DNA from: Bacteroidota bacterium | GTDB lineage: Bacteria; Bacteroidota; Bacteroidia; B-17B0; Aurantibacillaceae | Reading direction: 5' to 3' | Assembly (NCBI GenBank): GCA_029237825.1 | Contig: JAQZBQ010000003.1 | Location: forward strand, 62,001-126,000 | Length of the DNA stretch: 64,000 bases | In this document: positions 35,038 through 44,186 of the stretch, in pieces | Layout of the letters: each line of letters opens with the position of its first letter | Numbering within the stretch: the stretch's first letter is position 1 | Notes under the pieces: generated by a model | Databases searched by the model: none | The model's input: the letters and a program-made list of their open reading frames with translations, nothing else | Told to the model about the DNA's origin: nothing | Made by a program: the position numbers and the translations under genes

Positions 35038-35859
35038 GTGCTTACTGTGCAAATAAAAAATGTTTTAAATAGGAGTTTGTTAGTTCTTTTTCTGACTTTA
35101 TTTTCTATTTCTGAGGCACAGGTAAAGACCCTGGCTTATAAAGCCGGCCAACTCAAGAGCAAGCGCGTTAAAGATGCTTATGAAACCAAATGGCCTCAGC
35201 TACAGGAAGATTTGAAAGGGATATCGGTAAATCCCGATGCGTTTGATATTTACCTGAGGGCGTTTAAATACGAACGAAAAGTTGAAGTTTGGCTTAAAAA
35301 TACCGGTGATGTAAGGTATAAACTATTCCGAACCTACGATATATGCGCCAGTAGCGGTGATCTGGGCCCTAAGCGTAAAGAAGGTGATGGACAGGTACCT
35401 GAAGGTTTTTATCGGATTGATCTTTTTAATCCTTCCAGTGATTATTACCTGAGTATGAGAATTAGTTATCCCAACACAAGTGATGTTATTTTAAAGGAAG
35501 GGCCAAGTGCGGGTGGCGCAATCATGATGCACGGGGATTGTGTTACAATTGGTTGTTTACCAATGACGGACGAAAAAATAAAAGAACTTTACGTATTGTG
35601 TCTGGAAGCAAGAAACAGAAATAACCCAATATACATTGACATTTATCCAGTGAAATTCACACCGGAAAATATTAAAATGTTAGAGGCTAATTATCCGAAA
35701 AGCAAAATCAATTTTTGGAAAACTTTAAAAACCGGGTATGATTATTTTGAAACTAACAAATGGCTTCCTGTTATAAACATTGACTCTAAAGGAAATTACT
35801 TTTTGGATGAGGAATTAACAAAAACCAAACCTACATCTAAACCCGACAAAAAATTATAA
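35038..35859 (+). CDS. L,D-transpeptidase (YkuD/YafK-like) family protein
   Basis: A 273-residue exported protein starting at GTG 35038 (signal NVLNRSLLVLFLTLFSISEAQ). The YkuD catalytic motif is present as MMHGDCVTIGCLPMTDE, with His and the nucleophile Cys in the HG...xGC arrangement; the YafK-like form hydrolyses or forms peptidoglycan-protein or meso-Dap crosslinks. Preceding LFRTYDICASSGDLGPKRKEGDGQVPEG is also typical. It is divergent from the DivIC-like gene. Confidence 0.88.
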   Translation: MLTVQIKNVLNRSLLVLFLTLFSISEAQVKTLAYKAGQLKSKRVKDAYETKWPQLQEDLKGISVNPDAFDIYLRAFKYERKVEVWLKNTGDVRYKLFRTYDICASSGDLGPKRKEGDGQVPEGFYRIDLFNPSSDYYLSMRISYPNTSDVILKEGPSAGGAIMMHGDCVTIGCLPMTDEKIKELYVLCLEARNRNNPIYIDIYPVKFTPENIKMLEANYPKSKINFWKTLKTGYDYFETNKWLPVINIDSKGNYFLDEELTKTKPTSKPDKKL

Positions 35860-35989
35860 CATCCAGTTCCTGAACTAATAATACATTGTGCATAACATTG
35901 TGCCATGATAAATAATTAGGATTATTGATTCCTTATTTTAGCAAAAGATAAGCTGTATAAACCTTTAATCAGCTTTGCTATTTAATATT

Positions 35990-37117
35990 ATGCGCCTCAC
36001 TCAAAGGCTACAATTGATAAAATTAATAACCTTGATCGGCCTTTTGGTCTCGGTGCTTTGTTGTCATCATTTGTGGGCGGGCCACCGTTACTTTCCAAAA
36101 GCATCAATTCTGGAAGATTTTGCCGGTGTACCAGCACCCTGGGATTACTTACATCTGGTAGTATTGGTTTTATTAATTATTCTATCATCTTTAACTCAGA
36201 AAAGGCTTCCTTCAATCCTGCTTATTTTATTTTCGGTTTATTTATGCCTTGAGGATCAGAACCGTTTGCAGCCTTGGTTCTTCAATTACATCATCATACT
36301 TTTTGTGTTGCTTTTTTATCGGTACCGTGTAGATGAGTCCAACAATTATACTACAGTTTTCATATCCCTTCAGGTTTTAGTTTCGCTCATTTACATTTTC
36401 AGCGGCATTCAAAAAATGAATGAATCTTTTGTGCCTGATACATTTCTTTGGATGGTAAGTTCCTTTGATACTGTATTATCTGAACGCCAATTGCAATTGG
36501 CAACCCGGTTTGGTTATATCGTCCCTTATTTTGAAATGAGTGTGGGAATTCTATTACTTGTTAAACCTTTACGTTTCATAATTGTACCTCTTGTCATAAT
36601 TATGCACGTGTTAATTCTGGTAATGCTTGGCCCAATGGGGAGAAACCACAATATGGTAGTATGGCCCTGGAATATGGTTATGATCGCTTTAGTACTTTTG
36701 TTGTTTGCAAATATTAAGCACGAACGTTTTTTTGACATTTCTTTTTTATTTAAAAGCTTCAGTTTCTACACTGTGTTAATCACAATGCTTGTATTACCCG
36801 TTTTTAGTTTAAAAAACCAGTACGATTCCTACTTGTCAAGTTCGCTTTATTCGTCAAACCTACACGATTGCCAATTAATATTATCCAATAAGGCATACGC
36901 GCAACTCCCCTACTACATCCGACATTTTACAACAGATTCCGAAAATCACCACGTTCTATACATCAAGCGCTGGGCACAACAAGAGTTAGGTGCACCCTGC
37001 GTACCGGAATACAGGGTTTTTAAAAAGGTTCATCATTACATTATTAATTTAACCCGTACTAATGACACAGAAGTTGAGTTCAATTTTATTGAACGCGATA
37101 AAATTCTGGACTTTTAG
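35990..37117 (+). CDS. Polytopic membrane protein, HTTM/DoxX-like
   Basis: About 375 residues from ATG 35990 (MRLTQRLQLI). Eight or nine hydrophobic segments occupy residues ~12-290, with FNYIIILFVLLFYRYRVDE, a conserved-looking IYIFSGIQKMNESF and a His pair region MHVLILVMLGPMGRNHN that recalls vitamin-K-carboxylase-like HTTM and DoxX-type proteins. The last 90 residues are hydrophilic. Function unknown; the HTTM resemblance is tentative. It precedes the secreted endonuclease by 74 bases. Confidence 0.72.
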   Translation: MRLTQRLQLIKLITLIGLLVSVLCCHHLWAGHRYFPKASILEDFAGVPAPWDYLHLVVLVLLIILSSLTQKRLPSILLILFSVYLCLEDQNRLQPWFFNYIIILFVLLFYRYRVDESNNYTTVFISLQVLVSLIYIFSGIQKMNESFVPDTFLWMVSSFDTVLSERQLQLATRFGYIVPYFEMSVGILLLVKPLRFIIVPLVIIMHVLILVMLGPMGRNHNMVVWPWNMVMIALVLLLFANIKHERFFDISFLFKSFSFYTVLITMLVLPVFSLKNQYDSYLSSSLYSSNLHDCQLILSNKAYAQLPYYIRHFTTDSENHHVLYIKRWAQQELGAPCVPEYRVFKKVHHYIINLTRTNDTEVEFNFIERDKILDF

Positions 37118-37191
37118 TAAAGTATTTGAGCAGGGTTTTTCCTTATCTTTAACGAACTCAACCAGGTTGGGGAATTTTAAAACAGATTCCA

Positions 37192-38253
37192 ATGAAAAAA
37201 TTAGCACTCTTTTTTATACTTATAACAACGGTTGCATCAGCCCAAATTCCGCCAGGATATTATAATTCGGCACAAGGTTTAACGGGTAGCTCCTTAAAAA
37301 TTGCTTTGCACAATATTATAGATAACCATACACAGATATCATACAACAATTTATGGACAGCCTTCCAAAAAACAGACCGAAAGCCTAACGGGAAGGTTTG
37401 GGACATGTATAGCGATGTACCGGGAGGAACTCTTCCTTACCAATATTCGTTTGTCTCAGATCAATGTGGAAATTATTCAGGCGAAGGAGATTGTTATAAC
37501 CGTGAACACAGTTGGCCGAAAAGTTGGTTCAACGATGTCGCCGGTCCATATTCCGATCTTTTTCATGTGGTAGCAACGGATGGCTATGTTAATAACCGAA
37601 GAGATAATTACCCTTTTGGCAATGTGGCAGCTCCTACCTGGACTAGTCTAAATGGAAGTAAACTAGGACCATGTTCAAATTTGGGATATAATCAAGTTGT
37701 ATTTGAACCCATTGATGAATATAAAGGTGATTTTGCCCGAGGGTATTTTTATATGAGTACACGCTATTATTCGGAAGATGCTACCTGGACAAATTCACCG
37801 GCAACAAACAAATCTACCATTTTACCGTGGCAAATGAATGTGTTATTACAATGGCACCATCTCGACCCCGTAAGCGCAAAGGAAATTGCACGCAATGACT
37901 CCATTTATTATAGATTTCAACATAACCGAAATCCCTTTATTGATAACCCGCAATGGGCCGATAGTATCTGGACAATGGATAATTCAGTTTTTGTAAAGGA
38001 GCATTCCCAGTCAAATTCGTTCGATGTATTTCCAAATCCAGTATGCAGTTCATTCGAAATTCGCTCCTTAAATTCTCTTCAGGGCATAACACGAATTGTA
38101 ATTACCGACCTAAATGGCCACGTAATTGAAGATAGGAATTATATGTTCTCAGGCACACTGGAAGTTAAATGTGATCAATGGCTTTTAGGTGTATATTTTA
38201 TTCAACTCATTTCCGAAAATTCTAGTGGACATTTTAAAGTGGTGAAAATGTAA
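37192..38253 (+). CDS. Secreted endonuclease I family nuclease with type IX sorting domain
   Basis: A 353-residue protein: signal peptide (MKKLALFFILITTVASAQ), endonuclease I/NucM domain (about 25-265) with the signature CYNREHSWPKSWF and FHVVATDGYVNNRRDNYPFG, and a C-terminal T9SS type A domain (about 275-353, FDVFPNPVCSSFEIRS ... HFKVVKM). It should cross the outer membrane by the Por/T9SS route and degrade extracellular DNA for nutrients or biofilm turnover. TATCTTTA at 37144-37151 is a possible -7 box. Confidence 0.93.
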   Translation: MKKLALFFILITTVASAQIPPGYYNSAQGLTGSSLKIALHNIIDNHTQISYNNLWTAFQKTDRKPNGKVWDMYSDVPGGTLPYQYSFVSDQCGNYSGEGDCYNREHSWPKSWFNDVAGPYSDLFHVVATDGYVNNRRDNYPFGNVAAPTWTSLNGSKLGPCSNLGYNQVVFEPIDEYKGDFARGYFYMSTRYYSEDATWTNSPATNKSTILPWQMNVLLQWHHLDPVSAKEIARNDSIYYRFQHNRNPFIDNPQWADSIWTMDNSVFVKEHSQSNSFDVFPNPVCSSFEIRSLNSLQGITRIVITDLNGHVIEDRNYMFSGTLEVKCDQWLLGVYFIQLISENSSGHFKVVKM

Positions 38254-38533
38254 CAATTTCGCTATTTACCACGTTTTAAATAGTCTTATTCAGAGGAACT
38301 TTTTACCTGAGACGAAAAACTGTATACGCTCTGCGGTATAAAGTATAATCCATTGGAAGTTTACACAATCTCTATCTTGCTTTTATATTGTCTAACCGGA
38401 TTTTTCTTTATCTCAAATAAAGTTTGATAAAGAACCATTAAAACATGGTGCTTACCGAAATCTTAAACAGAACGCCCTCATATGAATGTAATTTTATAGT
38501 ATAAGACAAAACTTAACATTTAAATTTCCTGTC

Positions 38534-38617
38534 ATGAAAGCCTCCAACATTCCATACCAAAAAGCGAAATCAAATCCGAAAGTTTTATTTTGGAAATTTG
38601 TAATGCAATTCATTTAA
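38534..38617 (+). CDS. Possible small protein, 27 aa
   Basis: ATG 38534 opens a 27-codon frame (starts MKASNIPYQKAKSNPK, basic, with a hydrophobic-aromatic end), closed by TAA and followed 24 bases later by a strong terminator. Short frames arise by chance in AT-rich DNA; only the placement right before a terminator supports it. Confidence 0.25.
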   Translation: MKASNIPYQKAKSNPKVLFWKFVMQFI

Positions 38618-38641
38618 TAGTATTAAACTATTATAAACAGA

Positions 38642-38669
38642 AAATCCCCAACTTTTGGGGATTTTTTTT
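38642..38669. terminator. Bidirectional terminator between endonuclease I and YitT genes
   Basis: AATCCCCAA-CTT-TTGGGGATT forms a 9-base-pair GC-containing stem flanked by A-rich sequence on the left and TTTTTTTT on the right, fitting factor-independent termination from the plus strand and, less strongly, from the minus strand. Confidence 0.8.
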
Positions 38670-38697
38670 GTAAAATGCCTAAAAAAATTTTCGATTC

Positions 38698-39675
38698 TTA
38701 GTGGTTGAAAGGGCGCTTTTTAATCATCCCACCCTTGGTATCTTTCACGCTACTCATCACCACAAACGCATTGGCATCAATTTTTTCAATTTCGGTATTT
38801 AATTTATTCAGTTCCAGCCGTGTAACAACCGTGTAAATAATATCAATTTCATCCGAATCACCTTTCTTTCCAAAACCACGTTTTCCATTATAAACGGTCA
38901 CACCTCTTCCCAGGCTTTCAATTACCATACGACGCATTTTTTCCGATTGGGGAGAAATTATAGTTACGCCAATATATTCATCGATTCCTTCAATAATAAA
39001 ATCAAGGGTTTTAGAAGCAGACAAATAAGTAATCATCGAATAAAGGGCGATTTCAATGGATAGGAAATAAGCCGCCGTTGAAAAAATTAAAACATTTATG
39101 ATGATTATGACATCACCTATTGTCGTACCCAATTTTCTACTTAAATAAATTGCAAGGACTTCTGTTCCATCAATTACAGCACCGCCTCTTACTGAAAGTC
39201 CAATTCCGGCACCTAGAAAAAAACCTCCAAACAAAGCTACAAGAAGGCTGTCATGGGTAATATCGGGAAACTGAAGCGTGGCAAGGCAAACGGCGAGCCC
39301 TGTAATTGCAAGCGCAGTTTTTATGGCGAAGGTTCTCCCCAGAATATTATAAGCCAACACAACAAAAGGTATATTAACCCCAATGATTAGTATATAAAGC
39401 GGTATTTTTGTTAACGCCGAAATTAAAAGTGATATCCCTGTAGCACCACCGTCGATAAAGTGGTTGGTTAATAAAAACCCTTTAAAGCCAAAGGATGCCG
39501 AGATTATACCTAAAGAAATGAGACCAAAATCTTTAAGATAACGGACAAGCATCAGTTTGAATTCGCGCTGCTTCTTGGCAATCTTATATTCAGATTGTTT
39601 GATTTTCACTTCTTCTTGTAACTGACCTTGTTCAACCATTGTTAATATGCGCATTTGTGTCCAGTAAGGATCCAT
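38698..39675 (-). CDS. YitT-family (DUF161/DUF2179) membrane protein
   Basis: A 325-residue protein. After a ~45-residue hydrophilic N-terminus it has five or six membrane helices beginning at LKDFGLISLGIISASFGFKG, with the family landmarks GGATGISLLIS and GGAVIDGTEVLAIYLSRK, then the cytosolic DUF2179 domain (about 235-315, GVTVYNGKRGFGKKG and DIIYTVVTRLEL). YitT proteins are widespread; their substrate is not established. Monocistronic, convergent with the nuclease gene. Confidence 0.9.
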   Translation of the reverse strand: MDPYWTQMRILTMVEQGQLQEEVKIKQSEYKIAKKQREFKLMLVRYLKDFGLISLGIISASFGFKGFLLTNHFIDGGATGISLLISALTKIPLYILIIGVNIPFVVLAYNILGRTFAIKTALAITGLAVCLATLQFPDITHDSLLVALFGGFFLGAGIGLSVRGGAVIDGTEVLAIYLSRKLGTTIGDVIIIINVLIFSTAAYFLSIEIALYSMITYLSASKTLDFIIEGIDEYIGVTIISPQSEKMRRMVIESLGRGVTVYNGKRGFGKKGDSDEIDIIYTVVTRLELNKLNTEIEKIDANAFVVMSSVKDTKGGMIKKRPFNH

Positions 39676-39846
39676 CAGTTCAAAAAAATGAAGTTCCTTT
39701 AAATATAGTTCCTCAAATTACAAAATAAAAGGGATTCTACCGTGAACTAATGGCATTTAAACCATCAAATACAGAAGATAGTTGACATATGCAACTAACA
39801 TAAACCAAAAAACAGAAAGAATCTTATCGGTGTTCGACAAATTATT

Positions 39847-41235
39847 TTACAGATGAATCACTTCTCCATAAGCCGCAGCGGCTGCTTCCATAATAGCTTC
39901 GCTCATAGTTGGATGCGGATGAATTGTTTTAATCAACTCATGCCCTGTAGTTTCAAGTTTACGAATCGCCACAATTTCAGCAATCATTTCAGTAACATTT
40001 GCACCGATCATGTGAGCGCCCAATAGTTCTCCATACTTTGCATCGAAAATTAGTTTTATAAACCCATCTTTTGCTCCCGAAGCACTTGCTTTACCAGAAG
40101 CTGAAAAGGGAAATTTCCCAACTTTTAACGTATAGCCTTTTTCCTTGGCTTGCTTCTCTGTTAATCCTACACTGGCAACTTCGGGCTGGCAATAAGTACA
40201 GCCAGGAATGTTGTTATAATCGATTGCCTCAGTATGAACCCCTGCAATTTTTTCAACGCAAGTGATTCCTTCCGCTGAAGCAACATGGGCTAAAGCCTGT
40301 CCGCCAACACAGTCGCCAATTGCATAATAACCAGCTACATTGGTTGCGTAATATTTGTCAGTCACTATCTTTCCCTTATCAGTTTTAATACCTAAAGCTT
40401 CTAATCCTAAATTCTGAATATTGGCTTCGATTCCCACGGCAGACAATACAATTTCTGCTTCAAGAACTACATTACCTGATTTGGTTTTTACATTAACTTT
40501 ACTGATGTCGCTTTTAGTATCAACGCTTTCCACAGAAGCTTCCGTCATTATTTCAATGCCAATCTTTTTGAAAGATTTTTCCAACTGTTTAGATACTTCT
40601 TCATCTTCCACCGGCACTATATTTGGCAAAAATTCAACAATGGTCACTTTGGTTCCCATTGTAGCATAGAAATAGGCAAACTCAACTCCTATGGCCCCGG
40701 AACCAACCACAACCATTGATTTAGGCTGCTTCGGCAAACTCATGGCTTCCTTGTAACCGATAATTTTTTTACCGTCCTGCGGCAAGTTTGGTAACTGGCG
40801 CGATCTGGCACCAGTAGCTATGATGATGTGTTTCCCTTCGTGAGTTTCTGTCTTTCCATCGTTGAGTTTCACTTCTACTTTTTTACCGGCTTTCACCGTA
40901 GCAGTACCCATAATCACATCAATCTTATTTTTCTTCATAAGGAACTGAATTCCTTTGCTCATTCCGTCCGCTACTTCCCGACTACGCTTAATGACAGCAT
41001 TAAAATCGGCTTTTATATTATCAGCACTAATGCCATACTCTTTAGAATGGTTAAGGTATTCGAAAACCTGTGCACTCTTTAAAAGCGCTTTGGTGGGGAT
41101 ACAGCCCCAGTTCAAACAAATACCACCAAGATTTTCCTTTTCAATAATTGCAGTTTTTAAACCTAACTGAGAAGCCCGGATTGCCGTAACATAACCGCCC
41201 GGTCCGCTTCCTATAACAATAACATCGTAGTTCAT
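39847..41235 (-). CDS. lpdA: Dihydrolipoyl dehydrogenase
   Basis: A 462-residue flavoprotein disulfide reductase, the E3 component of pyruvate/2-oxoglutarate dehydrogenase and glycine cleavage complexes. FAD-binding VIGSGPGGYVTAI (8-20), redox disulfide GGICLNWGCIPTKAL (C40, C45), NAD-binding VVVGSGAIGVEFAYF (near 175), AIGDCVGG, and the C-terminal active-site HPHPTMSEA all match. No E1/E2 genes are adjacent, so it is probably the shared housekeeping E3. Confidence 0.96.
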   Translation of the reverse strand: MNYDVIVIGSGPGGYVTAIRASQLGLKTAIIEKENLGGICLNWGCIPTKALLKSAQVFEYLNHSKEYGISADNIKADFNAVIKRSREVADGMSKGIQFLMKKNKIDVIMGTATVKAGKKVEVKLNDGKTETHEGKHIIIATGARSRQLPNLPQDGKKIIGYKEAMSLPKQPKSMVVVGSGAIGVEFAYFYATMGTKVTIVEFLPNIVPVEDEEVSKQLEKSFKKIGIEIMTEASVESVDTKSDISKVNVKTKSGNVVLEAEIVLSAVGIEANIQNLGLEALGIKTDKGKIVTDKYYATNVAGYYAIGDCVGGQALAHVASAEGITCVEKIAGVHTEAIDYNNIPGCTYCQPEVASVGLTEKQAKEKGYTLKVGKFPFSASGKASASGAKDGFIKLIFDAKYGELLGAHMIGANVTEMIAEIVAIRKLETTGHELIKTIHPHPTMSEAIMEAAAAAYGEVIHL

Positions 41236-41363
41236 AAATGTGTTTTTTAGTGGGGCTAATATAAAGTTTTTTATTTAATTGATATGATAGCAAACGAAGT
41301 TAAGCAAACATTTAGCGCCTGAAAATGAGCCATAGCATTTTTTTGACCCTTGCAATCACAGGG

Positions 41364-42389
41364 TTATGTTCGTGAAATGATTGAAGTAGGTAAAATAATT
41401 TTCTGAAAGGCTGTATCAGATGTTTTTTGTTCTATTAATTGCAAGGCTAGGTTTGCGGCTTCAATACCAATCTGTTCAACAGGTTGGGAAACGGATATAA
41501 TGTTTGGTTTAACAAAATCGAATAAACTAATGTCGTCAAATGATGCAAGGTAGACACCTTCCTTCTTTGCGTCAAAGCCAATTTCATTAAACACATTCAG
41601 GCAGGCTGTTGCAATATTATTATTGAGGGTATAAATCGCGTCGATTTTGCTGCCGGATTTTAAACGCTTTAAAAGTTTGTTTCTAACATCCTTCTGGATA
41701 TCGTTAAACGAAATTTCCATGAGGTTTTCTTCTTTAAATGGAATACCATATTTCTCGAGCGCGTCTTTATAACCTTTAACACGATCGGATAACGAACTAA
41801 TATGTGAAGGAGTAAGGTTGAGTGCCAGAATATCCTTGCACCCTTTATGGATTAGCAAATCCGTTAGTTCAAACGATCCTTGGTAGTTATTGGCAACCAC
41901 GTAGTTAGATTCAATATCGGTCAAATACCTGTCAATAAATACGATAGGAAAATTCCGTAAACGTTCTTTCTTAAAAAAGCCGCCGGAGGTGCTTGTAGTT
42001 GCAATAATCAGTCCGTCAATAATATGTTGTTCTGCAAATAAACTAATTAATTTTTCTTCGCGGTCAATGTTTTCGCCAGTACTGCAGATCATAAGGTTAT
42101 ACCCTTTCGAAGCAAGTTCACGTTCGACATGTTTGGCAATATGTGAGTAAAAAGGGTTGGAAATATCTGCCACTAACAGGCCTACAAGATGGCTTTTGCC
42201 CGTTCTCAAAGCGCGGGCAAAAACGTTTGGGGTGTATTCCATTTCACTCGCCTTTGCCAGTACCTTCTCCTGAGTTTTTTTGCTAATACCGTAGGCGTCC
42301 CCTTTTCCATTAATAACCATGGAGACTAATGTTTTAGAAACATTCAGTTCTTTCGCGATGTCTTCAAGCAGGGTTTTTTTTATCGGCAT
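41364..42389 (-). CDS. LacI-family transcriptional regulator
   Basis: A 341-residue repressor: LacI helix-turn-helix with hinge at residues 6-65 (LEDIAKELNVSKTLVSMVIN, YTPNVFARALRTGKSH), then a periplasmic-binding-protein-like effector domain. In the usual reading such proteins respond to sugars or other small molecules; no catabolic gene is next to it, so the target is unknown. A TATATTTG box at 42419-42412 and two palindromes just upstream suggest it represses itself. Confidence 0.92.
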   Translation of the reverse strand: MPIKKTLLEDIAKELNVSKTLVSMVINGKGDAYGISKKTQEKVLAKASEMEYTPNVFARALRTGKSHLVGLLVADISNPFYSHIAKHVERELASKGYNLMICSTGENIDREEKLISLFAEQHIIDGLIIATTSTSGGFFKKERLRNFPIVFIDRYLTDIESNYVVANNYQGSFELTDLLIHKGCKDILALNLTPSHISSLSDRVKGYKDALEKYGIPFKEENLMEISFNDIQKDVRNKLLKRLKSGSKIDAIYTLNNNIATACLNVFNEIGFDAKKEGVYLASFDDISLFDFVKPNIISVSQPVEQIGIEAANLALQLIEQKTSDTAFQKIILPTSIISRT

Positions 42390-42411
42390 CTGGATAATCT
42401 TCAGTGTAAAC

Positions 42412-42419
42412 CAAATATA
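42412..42419 (-). promoter_or_regulatory. -7 box for the LacI-family gene
   Basis: The minus strand reads TATATTTG, an exact match to TAnnTTTG, with a predicted start near 42405 and a leader of about 16 bases before ATG 42389. Confidence 0.5.
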
Positions 42420-42423
42420 GTAA

Positions 42424-42460
42424 TTCTAAACAAGTTTAGAAAGGTATTCTAAAAATTTAG
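42424..42460. promoter_or_regulatory. Tandem palindromes, candidate LacI autoregulatory operators
   Basis: TTCTAAAC-AA-GTTTAGAA (42424-42441) is a perfect 18-base palindrome; CTAAA-AA-TTTAG (42449-42460), preceded by the same ATT, repeats the pattern. LacI-family sites have this size and TAAAC/GTTTA core. They lie immediately upstream of the -7 box of the LacI gene and overlap the end of the NUDIX gene. Confidence 0.55.
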
Positions 42461-43065
42461 GTTACATCTTTAATGACTTGAAGAATCGCAGGATATGTAT
42501 TTGGTTTTACAATGGATTGGATTTCTTCGCGGGTAAACCACTCTACTTTTTCAATATGTTCTTCGGTTTGAGGCACCAGTTTACCCGTATGCTCAGTTTC
42601 CATAACATACCAGTAAGTTTTTTTCAGTGCGTAACTACCTTTATGATCGTAAATGTGGTAAGTAGGCTCAAGGGTTTTTGTAATGGATAGCCTGGTAATT
42701 CCGCATTCCTCCTCACATTCTCTTATGGCTGCATGTTCCGGACCTTCGCCTGCATCGAGTTTACCTTTAGGAAGATCCCATTTCTTTAATCGAAAAATAA
42801 ATAAGAATCGGTCATCTTTTTCTATCAGGCCCCCGGCTGCATATATATATTTAAATGGTTTACGGAATTTTTCGAGGGCGTTTTCGATATCAGAGGTAAC
42901 AAAATGTAAAATAGTCTCTGTATCACTTAAAGCAAAGTCTTTAAAACGATCCATTAACTCTGATTTTTTTAACGAATCGATATTTACGTGTGGTTCATCA
43001 TTCAATAGCCCCTTGATTTTCTGTAGGATAACTTTTTTTGACAAATAATATATGGTGATGTTCAT
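42457..43065 (-). CDS. NUDIX hydrolase
   Basis: A 202-residue protein with a Nudix box at 101-123 (GKLDAGEGPE...RECEEECGI), which binds Mg2+ and hydrolyses a nucleoside diphosphate linked to another moiety. The N-terminal ~75 residues are a separate small domain of unknown role. The Leu-Pro-Lys-Gly lead-in (WDLPKG) is typical of Ap4A or nucleotide-sanitising members. It is divergent from pyrE with 46 bases between starts. Confidence 0.9.
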   Translation of the reverse strand: MNITIYYLSKKVILQKIKGLLNDEPHVNIDSLKKSELMDRFKDFALSDTETILHFVTSDIENALEKFRKPFKYIYAAGGLIEKDDRFLFIFRLKKWDLPKGKLDAGEGPEHAAIRECEEECGITRLSITKTLEPTYHIYDHKGSYALKKTYWYVMETEHTGKLVPQTEEHIEKVEWFTREEIQSIVKPNTYPAILQVIKDVT

Positions 43066-43096
43066 AATTTGATGCTTTAAATAGCGTTAAACCTCT

Positions 43097-43104
43097 TATT
43101 TTTG
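43097..43104 (+). promoter_or_regulatory. -7 box for pyrE
   Basis: TATTTTTG matches TAnnTTTG seven bases before ATG 43112, so the mRNA would be nearly leaderless. The closest TTTG upstream (43068-43071) is spaced somewhat too far to be convincing as -33. Confidence 0.4.
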
Positions 43105-43111
43105 TGCCCCT

Positions 43112-43756
43112 ATGACCATGACACCATTCGATTCTGCGCATAAAGTTGCCGAATTTTTATTACAAATCAAAGCCATCAAATTACAACCCGATCAACCATT
43201 TATATGGGCTTCGGGCTGGAAATCTCCTATTTACTGCGATAATCGCAAAACCCTGTCGTATCCTCAAATCAGAACCTACATCCGTCAGCAATTTGTAAAT
43301 GTTATTAATGACCAATTTGCGAAGCCGGACGTAATTGCAGGAGTCGCAACCGGCGGCATCGCCCAGGGTGCGCTTGTTGCTCAGGATCTGGGCTTGCCCT
43401 TTGTTTACGTTCGAAGTGAAGCAAAAAAACATGGACTTTCAAATATGGTTGAAGGCGTTGTGGAAAAAGGACAAAATGTAGTTGTCATTGAGGATCTAAT
43501 TTCCACCGGCGGAAGTAGTCTAAAAGCGGTATCTGCCTTACGAGAAATGGGTTGTAATGTAAAAGGCATGGTTGCTATTTTCACATATGGTTTTGATGAG
43601 GCAACCGAAAATCTTAAAAAAGCAAATTGCCCTTTAACAACATTATGTGACTACAATACATTGATTGAAGTGGCACTAAAGCATAAATATATTTCTGAAA
43701 ATGATTTAGACTCCTTGAAAGAATGGAGAAAAAGTCCATTTTCATGGAAACAATAA
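43112..43756 (+). CDS. pyrE: Orotate phosphoribosyltransferase
   Basis: A 214-residue enzyme converting orotate and PRPP to OMP in pyrimidine synthesis. Markers: FIWASGWKSPIYCDNRKTLSYP (opening region), ATGGIAQGALVA, VRSEAKKHGL, and the PRPP-binding loop VIEDLISTGGSSLKAV near 124-138. It is followed 11 bases later by a SRPBCC-domain gene, then the CCA-adding enzyme, forming a short plus-strand operon. Confidence 0.95.
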   Translation: MTMTPFDSAHKVAEFLLQIKAIKLQPDQPFIWASGWKSPIYCDNRKTLSYPQIRTYIRQQFVNVINDQFAKPDVIAGVATGGIAQGALVAQDLGLPFVYVRSEAKKHGLSNMVEGVVEKGQNVVVIEDLISTGGSSLKAVSALREMGCNVKGMVAIFTYGFDEATENLKKANCPLTTLCDYNTLIEVALKHKYISENDLDSLKEWRKSPFSWKQ

Positions 43757-43767
43757 AAATCTATTAA

Positions 43768-44169
43768 TTGGCACATTTTACAATACCGAGCGAGACCCAT
43801 TCAGTTCAATCATCCACAGATCATCTGTTTGATTTTATGGGCGACTTTAATAATTTTAAACATCTGTTACCGGAAGATAAAATTGAACGCTTTGAATGTA
43901 CAGCTGAACAATGTTCCTTTAATATAAAAGGATTAACCGCACTCACTATTAAAATTAAAGAGCGAATCCCAAAAAGCAGAATCACTTTTGAAACAACAGG
44001 ACTAGCTAAATTTGTTTTTACACTTCATATTCATTTATATGAAAATCAAACAACGAATGTTGAACTGGAAGGTGACATGAATCCGTTTATTAAGGTTATG
44101 GCGGAAAAGCCCTTAAAAGACCTGGTTAATACAATGGCAACAAAACTCGCAGCATTGAAGCTTTCGTAA
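43768..44169 (+). CDS. SRPBCC (START-like) family protein
   Basis: A 133-residue protein starting at TTG 43768 (MAHFTIPSET). The pattern SSTDHLFDFMGDFNNFKHLLP, alternating strands and a long C-terminal helix (EKPLKDLVNTMATKLAAL) is that of polyketide cyclase/START-like lipid- or ligand-binding folds. It lies between pyrE and the CCA enzyme with gaps of 11 and 17 bases. The ligand is unknown. The non-ATG start follows from lack of an in-frame ATG near the domain start. Confidence 0.8.
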   Translation: MAHFTIPSETHSVQSSTDHLFDFMGDFNNFKHLLPEDKIERFECTAEQCSFNIKGLTALTIKIKERIPKSRITFETTGLAKFVFTLHIHLYENQTTNVELEGDMNPFIKVMAEKPLKDLVNTMATKLAALKLS

Positions 44170-44186
44170 CTAAAAATTATTGTTAC

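Larger units (their letters stand above)
38254..38697. other. Intergenic region with a hairpin, a small frame and a terminator
   Basis: The 444 bases between the nuclease and the convergent YitT gene hold a perfect 9-base inverted repeat (TTCTTTATC 38404-38412 with GATAAAGAA 38426-38434), a 27-codon frame at 38534-38617 and a bidirectional terminator at 38642-38669. The far-downstream terminator suggests a long nuclease 3' UTR or a separate small transcript. No tRNA was seen. Confidence 0.5.
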
